NCBI RefSeq assembly: GCF_007786475.1
Contig: NZ_VNJJ01000026.1
Coordinates: forward strand, 1 to 32,922
Source of the DNA: Cohnella terricola
Lineage (GTDB): Bacteria > Bacillota > Bacilli > Paenibacillales > Paenibacillaceae
DNA length: 32,922 nt
Direction of reading: 5' to 3'
Below the pieces are notes generated by a model. That model was not told the origin of the DNA. It ran no database searches and saw nothing but the letters and a program-made list of their open reading frames with translations. The stretch's first letter is position 1, and each line of letters begins with the position of its first letter. Made by a program: the position numbers and the translations under genes. Positions 15,101 to 23,065 of this stretch are shown here, one piece after another.

Positions 15101-18046
15101 ACGGGAAGCGGAACTCCTCAGTTGACTCTGACTTTGGATAAACCAATTGATTACAATAAAAACGTTCAGTTGGTTTACGGCCCATCTACTGAGGCTAGCA
15201 TCGTCGACCAAGGAAACCCAACAGGTCTAGTACTGCGACCTTTAGGGCCGAGCGTAGGCGGGCCTACGGACTACCCTGTGGAGAACCAATTCGGTCCGGT
15301 GAGAGCCGTCGTTACGGAAGACGCTACCGGCAGGAACAAAATCGAGGTAACGTTCCCGGAAAACATCGTCAACCCTCAGGGTTCCATTCCGGAGCAGTTC
15401 GAAATCGTCTTTACGCCAGACATTAGCCAGCCTCAAGTTAGCGTAACCGTTGCGGTGTACGAACTGGGTTGGGATGCAGGCAAGCCGGGTCAATTGATCT
15501 TGAAGCTAGATCCGCAAGATCTGGCGAATAAAGGTTTCCCGAACGGAATTCCTCCAGAAGCGGACGTGAAGCTGAATTACACGGTACCTACGGCAACAAC
15601 GCCGATTAAGAGCGATACGCACGATCTAGGCAAGCTGATTCTGTTCCCGGTCGAGAACGGCGAATACGAGCCAGCGAATCTGGATCTGACGGCCAGCCCG
15701 AATACGATTATCGGTGACGGTATATCGCATTCGATTCTGACGGCTGCCGTGACGAAGCAGAATGGCGATCCCGTAGCGAATACGAAGGTTGTCTTCTCGG
15801 TTCCGACAGGCTATCCGGGACACTTCATCGATCCGAACACGAATCTGCCTGTCGCATCCATTGAAGCGACGACCGACGCAACGGGGCATGCTAACGTCGT
15901 TTTCTACTCGGATCAAATTATTGGAACGAACACCGTCGATATTCCGATTACGGCTAAAGTTCGCGACCATCTTCTGAAATTAAGATCGGAAAGACAGATT
16001 ACGGTCCACTTCGCTCCGGCAACGGTCAGCGGCGTCATTGTCACGAACGGCGCTATCGTTCCGGGAGCAACCGTCACGATTACCGATCCGGCGACCGGCT
16101 GGTCGAGTACCATCGTGACAGGAAGCGACGGAAGCTATAAGTTTGTCGTACCAGATGGAAACAAACCTTATACGATGAAAGTTACCTTGCCGCCCGTTTC
16201 GGGAGTTTCTTCCACCTTCACGCAGATCGTGAACGTCGGAAACGTAACCGGAGCCGGCAATCAGAACTTCCCTTCGGAAGAAACCATTACGGGGATCATC
16301 GGACTGCAAACTTCGACCGGCGGGGTCAAGAAGTGGTTCGAGAATACCACAACGAGCCACCTGATGGTGAGACTGAAGGATTCGTCGGGCAGCTACTTGA
16401 ACAACGGTGCAACCGGCGAGAACTGGTTCCCGCTTGAAGGCTCCGGATCCGGCGTATTCACGGCCAACGGTGTTGCGTTGAATGAAGACTATCAATTCGA
16501 GGTTTGGTATAAGATCGAGGTTTATGACGAGAATGGACCAACCGGAGTATATAAGGAAGTTCTGATCAACGGCAAGACGGATCCGAGCGATGCCACGAAG
16601 ACGATCTATCCGGTCGTCCGGGTAACCCGAGCGGGAGAACTGAGCATCGTTCAGGACCTCGTCGACCCCTATGGCAAGGTCATGAACGGCTCGAACGGAC
16701 TTGCTCCGATTCCAGGCGCTACAGTAACGCTTTATTACTGGGATACGGGTCTGCCAGTCTACTTGCCGCCGATTCTCGGGTTTGATCCGAACGATAACGC
16801 AAGCCCTGTACAAAACACGGATGCTTTGGGCGATTATGCGTACATGGTGTACCCGAATACCGACTACAAGATCGTAGTAACGGCAGCTGGCTTCCCAACG
16901 TACACCAGTGGGAAAATATCGGTCGGAACTGCCATCGTTAAGCATGACGTTATTCTCTATCGCTCAAGCAGCAGCGGCGGCGGGGCAGGCGGGGGAGTTA
17001 CGCCTCCGACCACCCAGGTTCCGGAAAAGCCGGAAACAGGCAAACCGAACTTGACCGTGAACCTGAGCACGGAGAAGAGCATCGTCGAAGAGAATTCCGC
17101 GGCAACGATTCATGTAGATTATCTGAACGACGGTACCGCGGTTCTGAAGAACGGGGAAATTCAGGTGACGATCCCTGATGGAGCGGTTGTCGTGGATGCC
17201 GACGGCGGCAAGGTAATCGGAAATACGATTACTTGGACCGTCAAGGACCTTGGCGCCGGCAAGAAGGGTTCATATGCGATTAAGCTGAAGTTCCCGACGG
17301 CTACCGGCGCGGAGAAAATCGTTGAATTGAAAGCGCAAGGTCTCAACAAGGACGGAGAGCTGGCGAAGCCCGACAGCGCCCGCACTTCGATCAAAGTGAT
17401 GATGTTCTCCAACCGTTACGGAGACGTCGAGCATATTCGGTACATTTTGGGCCACCCGGACGGGAAGTTTAAGACACAGAATACATTGTCCCGCGCGGAA
17501 TTGGCCGCGATCGTGGCTCGTCTGATCAACGGCGGACATACGACGAAAAAAGCCGAGTATTCTGACGTGACTGATCATCACTGGGCCAATGGATATATTC
17601 GAATCGTAACGGACAACGGAATCTTTACCGGCTTCAAAGACGGAACGTTCCATCCCGACGCTCCGGTAAGCCGCGAGGAATTGGCGGTCGTTATGGCGCG
17701 GTACCTGAAGCTGGAAAACTCCGATCCGATCAACCCGCATTTCACGGACGTGCAAGGCCGCTGGTCGGCTTCGGCTATCGAAGCCTTGTACCGCAACGGG
17801 ATGGTGAACGGTTACGTGGACGGTACCTTTAAGCCGAGCAATTCGATCATCCGTTCCGAAGCCGTCACGCTGATCAACAAGATGTTGTTTAGAGGCCCTC
17901 TTCTGAACGTCAAACCGACCTTCCCGGATGTGAACGAAAAGCACTGGGCGTTCGGCCAAGTAGAGGAAGCTTCGCACTCTCATAAAGCGACTCGCACGTC
18001 GGCCGGAGAGAACTTCATCGAGACTTTGAAAGATGACGTGAAATAA
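12188..18046 (+). CDS. Giant secreted lectin/Ig-like/SLH surface protein
   Basis: A 1952-residue exported protein starting at TTG 12188 (AAAGGAG nine bases upstream). The signal peptide ends near TASAA (residues 1-40). Residues ~45-330 resemble an L-type (legume-like) lectin, with RADGLVFVMQ, GGGLGYENV, SIGIEYDTHLN and a long beta-rich body, suggesting carbohydrate binding. Five related ~115-130-residue units start near 538, 669, 790, 916 and 1031. Each opens with a motif like NRFAPESQAVLNDENRDTIRVNFP and resembles SwmB/Ig-like adhesin repeats. A Big_1/invasin-like domain lies at about 1154-1275 and a carboxypeptidase-regulatory-like fold at about 1276-1350. A Gly-rich linker and a DUF11-like domain (1615-1735) follow. 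Three SLH modules (~1738-1910; LGHPDGKFK, FTGFKDGTF, VNGYVDGTF) would bind pyruvylated secondary wall polymer. Likely an adhesin or sugar-binding surface protein. Confidence 0.9.
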   Translation: MIHKLISKKWSGKRWLSAVLALVVVASGFPFTAPGTASAAPVPDKPYVSFKYDSFSSTHPLKGLLEFSNILSSPPVGWITEDGKEKLRLAGEVKDSGGSAFNKQRVSLDNDRSFSTYFSFQMRNKVPGGTGCCGLRADGLVFVMQTASSSAGSTGGGLGYENVKRSIGIEYDTHLNGPNDSNFDPVAVNGNAGGSQASHVAYDEDGVVTHPNPNTQAGKDRRNVILANLSSSDMDLANGIFHSWIDYDGVNDKLRVYLIKEGTGSKFLVPVMKAGTNEKVQDGSAVEISAFPHLNVAGKLEGTRVSNGTPMEIQPILEVPNVDLSKILTQDEVFAGFTAATGGSYQNHDIWKWYFNNDSGLIVPDVGGGANIEQAPTKIQILNKGPFTYPTQHQGSNHNGIKVNGARATVTSQVYMQDGSIPPEGYPVTFSLYLVTNVIQVSTGKGDVPTQVRADDPDILMQNDQYVRVKKSYPRANGQTQEVWEITVPTDANGQAKIDLFNLGNPHLTNVKARIGGDLAGYTAPHGGGLYDEAPVLFGSETPKVTGSEVSDDRRRVEVEFNIPVKYDPDKTGGFWLTIPGKNDPLPLVIDKYATAEDGSDDPFRLILKLDPDKVSPNTIIPPNVVPVLHYGGDPNDPGSTEPGSVKDRSGIETLKNFPTGNGTDDVDVVNRFAPESQAVLNDENRDTIRVNFPNELKAPQSGVEQAFKVEITAGGVKKLVDIASIDWDGSDPKSMGLKIDPAGLDASWNGKIPANAQINLIYRPDDVPNGTDKIQKTNGDRLDRFIHPVVNQIQPTQAIVVPGATRNQVKVKFPNALLPTGADLHEAIKLLSDSNVIGVDNVDWDAQYPDTLVLTLNPNDLATAYPDGKIPYESDGGSPVLSLTYDPSLTSAPLSDHNGQQLRILGPSVYPGDFPVANQKTFNPTQAKVNDDQRNQVIVDFQNPVLVNGTPSLQVIVGGDTANPIAVTGITGSGTPQLTLTLDKPIDYNKNVQLVYGPSTEASIVDQGNPTGLVLRPLGPSVGGPTDYPVENQFGPVRAVVTEDATGRNKIEVTFPENIVNPQGSIPEQFEIVFTPDISQPQVSVTVAVYELGWDAGKPGQLILKLDPQDLANKGFPNGIPPEADVKLNYTVPTATTPIKSDTHDLGKLILFPVENGEYEPANLDLTASPNTIIGDGISHSILTAAVTKQNGDPVANTKVVFSVPTGYPGHFIDPNTNLPVASIEATTDATGHANVVFYSDQIIGTNTVDIPITAKVRDHLLKLRSERQITVHFAPATVSGVIVTNGAIVPGATVTITDPATGWSSTIVTGSDGSYKFVVPDGNKPYTMKVTLPPVSGVSSTFTQIVNVGNVTGAGNQNFPSEETITGIIGLQTSTGGVKKWFENTTTSHLMVRLKDSSGSYLNNGATGENWFPLEGSGSGVFTANGVALNEDYQFEVWYKIEVYDENGPTGVYKEVLINGKTDPSDATKTIYPVVRVTRAGELSIVQDLVDPYGKVMNGSNGLAPIPGATVTLYYWDTGLPVYLPPILGFDPNDNASPVQNTDALGDYAYMVYPNTDYKIVVTAAGFPTYTSGKISVGTAIVKHDVILYRSSSSGGGAGGGVTPPTTQVPEKPETGKPNLTVNLSTEKSIVEENSAATIHVDYLNDGTAVLKNGEIQVTIPDGAVVVDADGGKVIGNTITWTVKDLGAGKKGSYAIKLKFPTATGAEKIVELKAQGLNKDGELAKPDSARTSIKVMMFSNRYGDVEHIRYILGHPDGKFKTQNTLSRAELAAIVARLINGGHTTKKAEYSDVTDHHWANGYIRIVTDNGIFTGFKDGTFHPDAPVSREELAVVMARYLKLENSDPINPHFTDVQGRWSASAIEALYRNGMVNGYVDGTFKPSNSIIRSEAVTLINKMLFRGPLLNVKPTFPDVNEKHWAFGQVEEASHSHKATRTSAGENFIETLKDDVK

Positions 18047-18060
18047 GCAATATAAGAAGC

Positions 18061-18107
18061 AGAGACCGTATGGCTCTCGTCCAACAAGGGCGGGGCCAGC
18101 GGTCTCT
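18061..18107 (+). terminator. Possible terminator after the surface protein gene
   Basis: AGAGACCG (18061-18068) pairs with CGGTCTCT (18100-18107), with an inner TGGC/GCCA pairing. There is no U-tract, so termination is doubtful. Confidence 0.35.
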
Positions 18108-18133
18108 CGCATTCGGAGCAACATGTTTTCATT

Positions 18134-18162
18134 TTGGCGTGGAGAATAATTTATGCTATAAT
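18134..18162 (+). promoter_or_regulatory. Promoter of tRNA-Arg
   Basis: TTGGCG (18134-18139), 17-bp spacer, TATAAT (18157-18162) preceded by TGC. Transcription would start a few bases before the tRNA at 18175. Confidence 0.8.
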
Positions 18163-18174
18163 ATTTATTGCTGT

Positions 18175-18249
18175 GGCTCCGTAGCTCAACGGATAGAGCA
18201 ACCCTCTCCTAAAGGGTAGATGTCAGTTCGATTCTGGCCGGGGCCGCCA
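18175..18249 (+). tRNA. tRNA-Arg (anticodon CCU)
   Basis: A 75-nt cloverleaf. Acceptor GGCTCCG (18175-18181) pairs with CGGGGCC (18239-18245), with discriminator G and encoded CCA (18247-18249). The anticodon arm ACCCT-CTCCTAA-AGGGT puts CCT at 18208-18210, which reads AGG codons. The T-loop GTTCGATTC is present. Confidence 0.95.
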
Positions 18250-18264
18250 TAAAAAAATGAACTA

Positions 18265-18296
18265 CCCCACGGATCTCATCCGTGGGGTTTTCGTTT
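18265..18296 (+). terminator. Terminator of tRNA-Arg
   Basis: CCCCACGGA (18265-18273) and TCCGTGGGG (18279-18287) form a perfect 9-bp stem with a TCTCA loop, followed by TTTTCGTTT. Confidence 0.88.
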
Positions 18297-18396
18297 AATT
18301 GTCATTCGCGACTCCTGTGGCCCGGCCAATAAATAAAATAGAGTGCGATCGCCGGCCGTTCGACGGCTTCGGGGATCACCCTCTTTTCAAAGGCGC

Positions 18397-20952
18397 TTAC
18401 GCTTCTTCTCGCAATCGCTCTAATAAATTCGCTTTCTCCATCTTTCTGAGAGGTCCTTGCACGGAGAACAGGCCTACGAGCAAGGCAGTCCCGCAAGCGA
18501 TCAGCGAGGCTCCCCATGGGAATTCGAAGGGGATGCCCTGGAAGTTAGAGATCTGCTTATAGAGGAAATAGCAGAGACCAAACCCGAGCAGAATGCCCCA
18601 GACGCTGCCGATGACACCGAACCATAACCCTTCGGCGGTCGCCATTCGCCGGATTTGTCCCATCGTCATGCCGACGGCTTGCAGAAGTCCGATCTCCCGG
18701 CGTCTCAGCAAGAGATTCGTCTGAATCGTATTAATGATATTCAAGCTTCCGATGACGCCGATCACGAACAGAAAGACGTATACGAATATTTTCATCTGAA
18801 CGTTGAAGTTGCGCGTTTCTTTCTGGTTCTCCGCGATATCGACCAATCGGCTGCCCGGGTTAGTTCGGACGATCTCCTGCAGCTTTAGTCGAACCGGCTC
18901 CGGATCGGCGCCATCTGCCATCGCTACGTCAAAGCCGGTCGGGACGTTCGGGTACAATTCCGGAAAGTATTTTTCTGGATCGTCCGCGAGGAGCTTGTCG
19001 TAAGTGGCTTTACCGACGATGATCGTCAGCATGCTTTCATGGTATGTCGCATCGAAGGGCGACTGCGTTAGAATCCCCGCCACCGTCACTTCGTGAAGTT
19101 TCGGAGCGTTGGAGTCGTCGGGATTCATATGCAAAGTCAGCTTGTCCCCGACCTTGTATCGGGTGAGCGGGAGGATCGCTTTTTTGTCGTTTCGCAGGTG
19201 GGGCTTGATCGTCTGGATCAGAACGACTTGGTCCTCGGCAGCCAACGCTTCGGGATCGGCGGTTCCGGACTGCACGTATTTGACCGCTTCCTTAAGCCGG
19301 TTATCGTCATAAAGGATCACAAGGGACTGGACTTCCGATGCGGGCCGATGCCGTCTTTCGGTTTCTGACGGATTGAACTGCAGACTCGTTTGCCCGGCGA
19401 TGTCCGGGTTGATTTTCTCGTTAGGCACGACGGCAGGGACCACCAAGTGGTTATAGTAGCTGCTGTATACGCCGTAAACTCCGGGCATCGCGGCGACCTG
19501 CGTCATCCATTCGGCCGGAACCCATTCGCTTATGGGCGGACGCATGCCGTTCTTATCGGGCTGGACCATTCGGGAGTACTGGAAAGCGATTCGGTCGTTC
19601 TCGTTCGTCGTTGTCGTCATGTTCAAAGTCTGCTGCGTGAAATAGTGGAACACGATAAACAGCGTAATGCTAATGACGATGGAGAACGTCGTAATCCGGA
19701 ACTTCGTCCGATTGCGCCGGATATTGTTCGCCGCCATTCGTCCTTCGATGCCTGCAAGGCCGAGCGGCGAAGGCAGCCGCAAGCGTCTGTAAGATTCGCG
19801 GACGATACTGCCGGCGCCTTTCGCGGCTTCGACCGGAGAGACGCTGGAGGCTTTGCGCGCGGGCAGCCAAGCTGCGAGATAAACTGCGACGAAACCGATC
19901 GCGAAGCTGCCGGCAATGATCCACCAATGGAAGGTCAGCCGGAACGTCTCCATCATCATGATTTTTAATCCGGCTTGCGTCATGAGCCATAACGCGAACT
20001 CCAGCCCATACCATCCGATGAACAGACCGAGCGGCACGCCTATCGCGGATAGGACGGTCGCTTCCCGGAAAACGAGATTGCGGATCTGTCCCGGCGAAGC
20101 TCCGAGCGTGCGCAGCAGTCCGAACTGGCGAATCCTCTCCAAGACGGCGATATGGAAAGCATTATAGATGACGGCGACGGTAGATAGGACGACCAAGCCG
20201 ATCAAAGTGCCGAAAATAAGCGCAAGCGCCGTATTCGTGCGATTGTCGCCGGATTCACCCATGAGCGTGAGCAAATTGTCGTTGGTGAATAGGCTCTCGT
20301 TCAGCTTGGCGAACTCTTTAATCTGAGCGCTGATGTTAACGCCGGGTTTCAGCGTCAGGAACAGTATCGTCTTGGCGTCGATGGCGATGTCCGCCGGATT
20401 TCCGAACGTATACGCTCTGGATACGCCTTCGACCTGGCTTTTTTTCTCGTTGTTCAGCAAACCTACGATCCGATATTCTATGGGCTGATCCTCCGGTCCG
20501 TTCAGCGAGACGGAATCGCCTAGCTTGGGATTTCCGGGCAGCCGATCGAGGATCCACTGCTCGACCGCAAGCTCGTTCGCGGCTGACGGCAAACGCCCTT
20601 CGTGCAGATGGATCGGCAGAAGCTTGAAGCCTTCCGGGTCAACCGCGTCCACTTGAACCGACAGCGAATTCGCCAAGGAGGTTTCCTCGCCCGTGCGGTA
20701 GATCCCGAGCCGATCGACCAGCAGATGTTGGCTAAGCGTCTCGTACAGCTCCGAGGTCGGTTTCTCGTAGCCGAAATAAAAGGAGCCGCTTTCGTACTCG
20801 GTATTTAGAATCAGATTGTCTTTCAGCGTCTGACCCATCGTCCCTAGAGCGCTGATGAGCGCGACCGACAGAACGATGCCGACGATGGTCAGAATCGTTC
20901 TTTTGCGCTGCTGTTTAAGGTAGCGGGCGGCCATGCCTCCGTAGTGTCTCAT
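18397..20952 (-). CDS. ABC transporter permease, two FtsX domains
   Basis: An 851-residue membrane protein, the permease partner of the ATPase encoded just upstream; the two genes overlap by four bases (ATGA). The N-terminus has a cytoplasmic helix and TM1 (RTILTIVGIVLSVALISALG), then a ~200-residue extracellular domain of the MacB-periplasmic-core type. The first FtsX domain spans about 255-390, including ERIRQFGLLRTLGASPGQIRNLV. A further TM near 420 precedes a second extracellular region of ~250 residues. The second FtsX domain (~695-845) includes RRREIGLLQAVGMTMGQIRRM. The architecture fits mechanotransmission-type exporters or antibiotic-sensing transporters rather than importers. Substrate unknown. 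The linked two-component system suggests response to a cell-envelope stress or antimicrobial peptide. Confidence 0.9.
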   Translation of the reverse strand: MRHYGGMAARYLKQQRKRTILTIVGIVLSVALISALGTMGQTLKDNLILNTEYESGSFYFGYEKPTSELYETLSQHLLVDRLGIYRTGEETSLANSLSVQVDAVDPEGFKLLPIHLHEGRLPSAANELAVEQWILDRLPGNPKLGDSVSLNGPEDQPIEYRIVGLLNNEKKSQVEGVSRAYTFGNPADIAIDAKTILFLTLKPGVNISAQIKEFAKLNESLFTNDNLLTLMGESGDNRTNTALALIFGTLIGLVVLSTVAVIYNAFHIAVLERIRQFGLLRTLGASPGQIRNLVFREATVLSAIGVPLGLFIGWYGLEFALWLMTQAGLKIMMMETFRLTFHWWIIAGSFAIGFVAVYLAAWLPARKASSVSPVEAAKGAGSIVRESYRRLRLPSPLGLAGIEGRMAANNIRRNRTKFRITTFSIVISITLFIVFHYFTQQTLNMTTTTNENDRIAFQYSRMVQPDKNGMRPPISEWVPAEWMTQVAAMPGVYGVYSSYYNHLVVPAVVPNEKINPDIAGQTSLQFNPSETERRHRPASEVQSLVILYDDNRLKEAVKYVQSGTADPEALAAEDQVVLIQTIKPHLRNDKKAILPLTRYKVGDKLTLHMNPDDSNAPKLHEVTVAGILTQSPFDATYHESMLTIIVGKATYDKLLADDPEKYFPELYPNVPTGFDVAMADGADPEPVRLKLQEIVRTNPGSRLVDIAENQKETRNFNVQMKIFVYVFLFVIGVIGSLNIINTIQTNLLLRRREIGLLQAVGMTMGQIRRMATAEGLWFGVIGSVWGILLGFGLCYFLYKQISNFQGIPFEFPWGASLIACGTALLVGLFSVQGPLRKMEKANLLERLREEA

Positions 20953-21641
20953 AGATCCCTCCCGAGGCTCTGCGTATCGTTCAGCAGCTTGCCGTCTTGA
21001 AGATGAAGGACGCGATCCGCCTCGGAGGCGATATTCATATCATGGGTAATGACGATGACCGTCTGATGGTACTGACGTACGGCGAGCTTGAGCAGCTCAA
21101 TGACTTCGCGGCCGTTCGCGCTGTCCAGGTTCCCCGTCGGTTCGTCGGCGAGGACGATCGCTGGCCGATAAGCGAGCGCTCGACCGATCGCGACTCGCTG
21201 CTGCTGGCCTCCGGACAGTTCGGACGGAAGATGCCTCCGCCTCTCGTGCAGTCCGAGCGTATGGATCAAGTCGTTAATATAAGCTTTGTCGGGTTGCCGG
21301 TGGTCCAGCAGAAGCGGGAGATGTATGTTTTCCTCCACGTTCAGGACGGGGATCAGGTTGTAGGCTTGGAAAATAAACCCGATCTTACGGCGGCGGAACA
21401 CCGCGCGTTCTTTTTCCTTTAATGCGTACAGGTCTTCCCCGTCTATATGAACGTAACCTCCGCTCGGCTTATCGAGTCCTCCCAGCATGTGCAGCAGCGT
21501 GCTCTTGCCCGAGCCGCTGGCCCCGACGACCGCGACGAATTCTCCTTGGTTAATGTTGAAGGATACATCCTTGAGCGCATTTACTTGGGTCGTTCCTTGG
21601 TCATATGTTTTGCTTAAACCGTCTACGGTTATGACGTTCAT
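20949..21641 (-). CDS. ABC transporter ATP-binding protein (MacB/LolD type)
   Basis: A 230-residue cytoplasmic ATPase that powers the adjacent FtsX-type permease. ATG at 21641 with GGAGG (21653-21657) 11 bases before it. All motifs are present: Walker A GASGSGKST (~39-47), Q-loop FIFQAYN, signature LSGGQQQR, Walker B IVLADEPTGNLDS and the switch His in VITHD. DEPTGNLD and the adjoining sequence are typical of the LolD/MacB/BceA subfamily. The stop codon overlaps the permease start, which indicates tight translational coupling. Upstream (113 bases to the kinase gene) lie a palindrome and a -10-like element, so this pair may have its own regulated promoter. Confidence 0.95.
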   Translation of the reverse strand: MNVITVDGLSKTYDQGTTQVNALKDVSFNINQGEFVAVVGASGSGKSTLLHMLGGLDKPSGGYVHIDGEDLYALKEKERAVFRRRKIGFIFQAYNLIPVLNVEENIHLPLLLDHRQPDKAYINDLIHTLGLHERRRHLPSELSGGQQQRVAIGRALAYRPAIVLADEPTGNLDSANGREVIELLKLAVRQYHQTVIVITHDMNIASEADRVLHLQDGKLLNDTQSLGRDL

Positions 21642-21714
21642 GTCGAATTCATCCTCCGGTGCTTGGATTCTCGGGAGAAGCGGGGAACCCCCGGCCTCCT
21701 CCGACCATGAATCC

Positions 21715-21720
21715 AGTATA
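21715..21720 (-). promoter_or_regulatory. Possible -10 of an activator-dependent ABC promoter
   Basis: On the minus strand TATACT sits 74 bases before the ATPase start. The -35 position 17 bp upstream shows no consensus (ACTCTC-like), as expected for a promoter that needs an activator. The palindrome at 21754-21769 would be centred near -53. Confidence 0.4.
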
Positions 21721-21753
21721 TCCGGGCAACCTTACGGGAGAGTGGGGTCCCTG

Positions 21754-21769
21754 CTTACAGTTTTGTAAG
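21754..21769 (-). promoter_or_regulatory. Palindrome TTACA-N4-TGTAA, candidate response-regulator operator
   Basis: CTTACA (21754-21759), four bases, TGTAAG (21764-21769): a perfect 6-bp inverted repeat that overlaps the kinase stop codon and precedes the transporter genes. It fits the TNACA-N4-TGTAA consensus that I recall for regulators of Bce-type antimicrobial-peptide modules. Binding is inferred. Confidence 0.5.
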
Positions 21770-23065
21770 ATTGGCGGGATCGGCAGGGAAAGGATGCAGG
21801 GGCAAAGTCATATGAAAGATCGTGCCTCCCGAGGGATTAGCCGCGACGGACAACACGCCTCCGTGCTTTTCCACGATCGACTTGGCGAGCGGCAGGCCTA
21901 GGCCGACACCGCTGCCTTCTTTGGAACTGCGATAAAACTTTTTGAAAATGTGGGGAACGTGCCGGGCGTCGATTCCGCTGCCTCGGTCTATAATCCGAAG
22001 GCGGGTAAATACGGGGGTCTGCTCCAAGCTTACGGCGACGGTACCGTCGTTGGGGCTGTGTTCAATGGCATTCTTGAGCAGGTTCACGATGGCTTCTTCA
22101 AGCCAGCGGGGATCGTGGTCGACAACCAAAGAAGCTTGCGGTTGTTCGATTCGGATATCTATCCTTTTCGCATCGGCTAATTTTCGCACGGAACTTACGG
22201 CATTCCGAACGGTCTCGTTAAGGTCCGCTTTGTCGATGTTCATCTCCAGGGCATCCGCTTCTAACCGGGCAAGCTTAAGCAAGGTCAGAGTCAACCACTC
22301 CATTCGGTCCAGCTCATGCCGGCATCTCTCTAGAAATTCGGCGGAATGAGCGGGATCGAGACGATCGCCCTGCAGCAGATCGACGTAGATCGTCAAGGAA
22401 GCGAGCGGGGTTTTCAATTGATGGGAAATATCCGCCACGGTCTGCTTGAGGAAGGTTTTCTCCCGATGGAGCTGTTCGATCGTCTCTTGCAAGCGAAGAG
22501 CCAGCTCCTGAGTCCCGTTGGCCAATAAGCCTAACTCTCCTTCGTCGTAGAGGCGATAGGGCATCGGCTGATTGTGCTTGACCACGTCTTCCAGGGCGAC
22601 CGCCAGACTGCGGATCTTTCGTAAATATCCATGAGTCTCCCTGTACAGCAGCCATCCCGCGATCAAGAAAAGAACGCAGACCCCTAGAAGGAGATACCAT
22701 CGCGTATGGACCACAAAATCTCCGATCACCGGGAACCAGCGGGTTTCCAGCGCCGAAGTCATTCCGTAACGCTCCATTAATCGTCGGCCCGCCTCGATCG
22801 TTTCCTGGGAGATCGAATCCGATTCGGCAACATACCCGAGCCATTCCGCGGCCTGTTCAGGGTGTTCCTCTGCCAGTCTTCCCAATACGGCCGCTTCATG
22901 ATCCATCCATTCTCGCTTCAGTTTCTCTGCGGAATAATGGGAGTAAAAGGCGATGAGCCCGGCCGCCAGAACAAAAAGAAAGATCAGAATGACGGTCAGA
23001 TTTCGTGCGAACGGATTCCGTAACAACCTTGCGAATCCGATCTTGGCCTCCGCTACGCGTTCCAT
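21755..23065 (-). CDS. Sensor histidine kinase
   Basis: A 436-residue membrane histidine kinase. ATG at 23065 with AAGGGGAG ten bases upstream; the start overlaps the regulator stop by 13 bases. TM1 is at about 23-42 and TM2 about 121-141, enclosing a ~78-residue extracellular sensor. A HAMP-like linker (~142-195) leads to the HisKA domain with VADISHQLKTPLASL, so the phosphorylated His is His215. The ATPase domain has the N-box EEAIVNLLKNAIEHSP, then DRGSGI, FKKFYRS and the glycine-rich GVGLGLPLAKSIVEKHGG. The extracellular domain is longer than in BceS-type intramembrane kinases, so it may sense its stimulus directly rather than through the transporter. It should phosphorylate the regulator encoded just upstream. 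Confidence 0.94.
   Translation of the reverse strand: MERVAEAKIGFARLLRNPFARNLTVILIFLFVLAAGLIAFYSHYSAEKLKREWMDHEAAVLGRLAEEHPEQAAEWLGYVAESDSISQETIEAGRRLMERYGMTSALETRWFPVIGDFVVHTRWYLLLGVCVLFLIAGWLLYRETHGYLRKIRSLAVALEDVVKHNQPMPYRLYDEGELGLLANGTQELALRLQETIEQLHREKTFLKQTVADISHQLKTPLASLTIYVDLLQGDRLDPAHSAEFLERCRHELDRMEWLTLTLLKLARLEADALEMNIDKADLNETVRNAVSSVRKLADAKRIDIRIEQPQASLVVDHDPRWLEEAIVNLLKNAIEHSPNDGTVAVSLEQTPVFTRLRIIDRGSGIDARHVPHIFKKFYRSSKEGSGVGLGLPLAKSIVEKHGGVLSVAANPSGGTIFHMTLPLHPFPADPANLTKL

Noticed and set aside
15980..18124. Minus-strand open frames of 321 and 284 residues in the surface protein gene
   Set aside because: No domain features; they mirror a repetitive GC-rich coding region.
19390..19968. 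192-residue plus-strand frame inside the ABC permease gene
   Set aside because: Antisense shadow; the minus-strand permease has complete FtsX domains.
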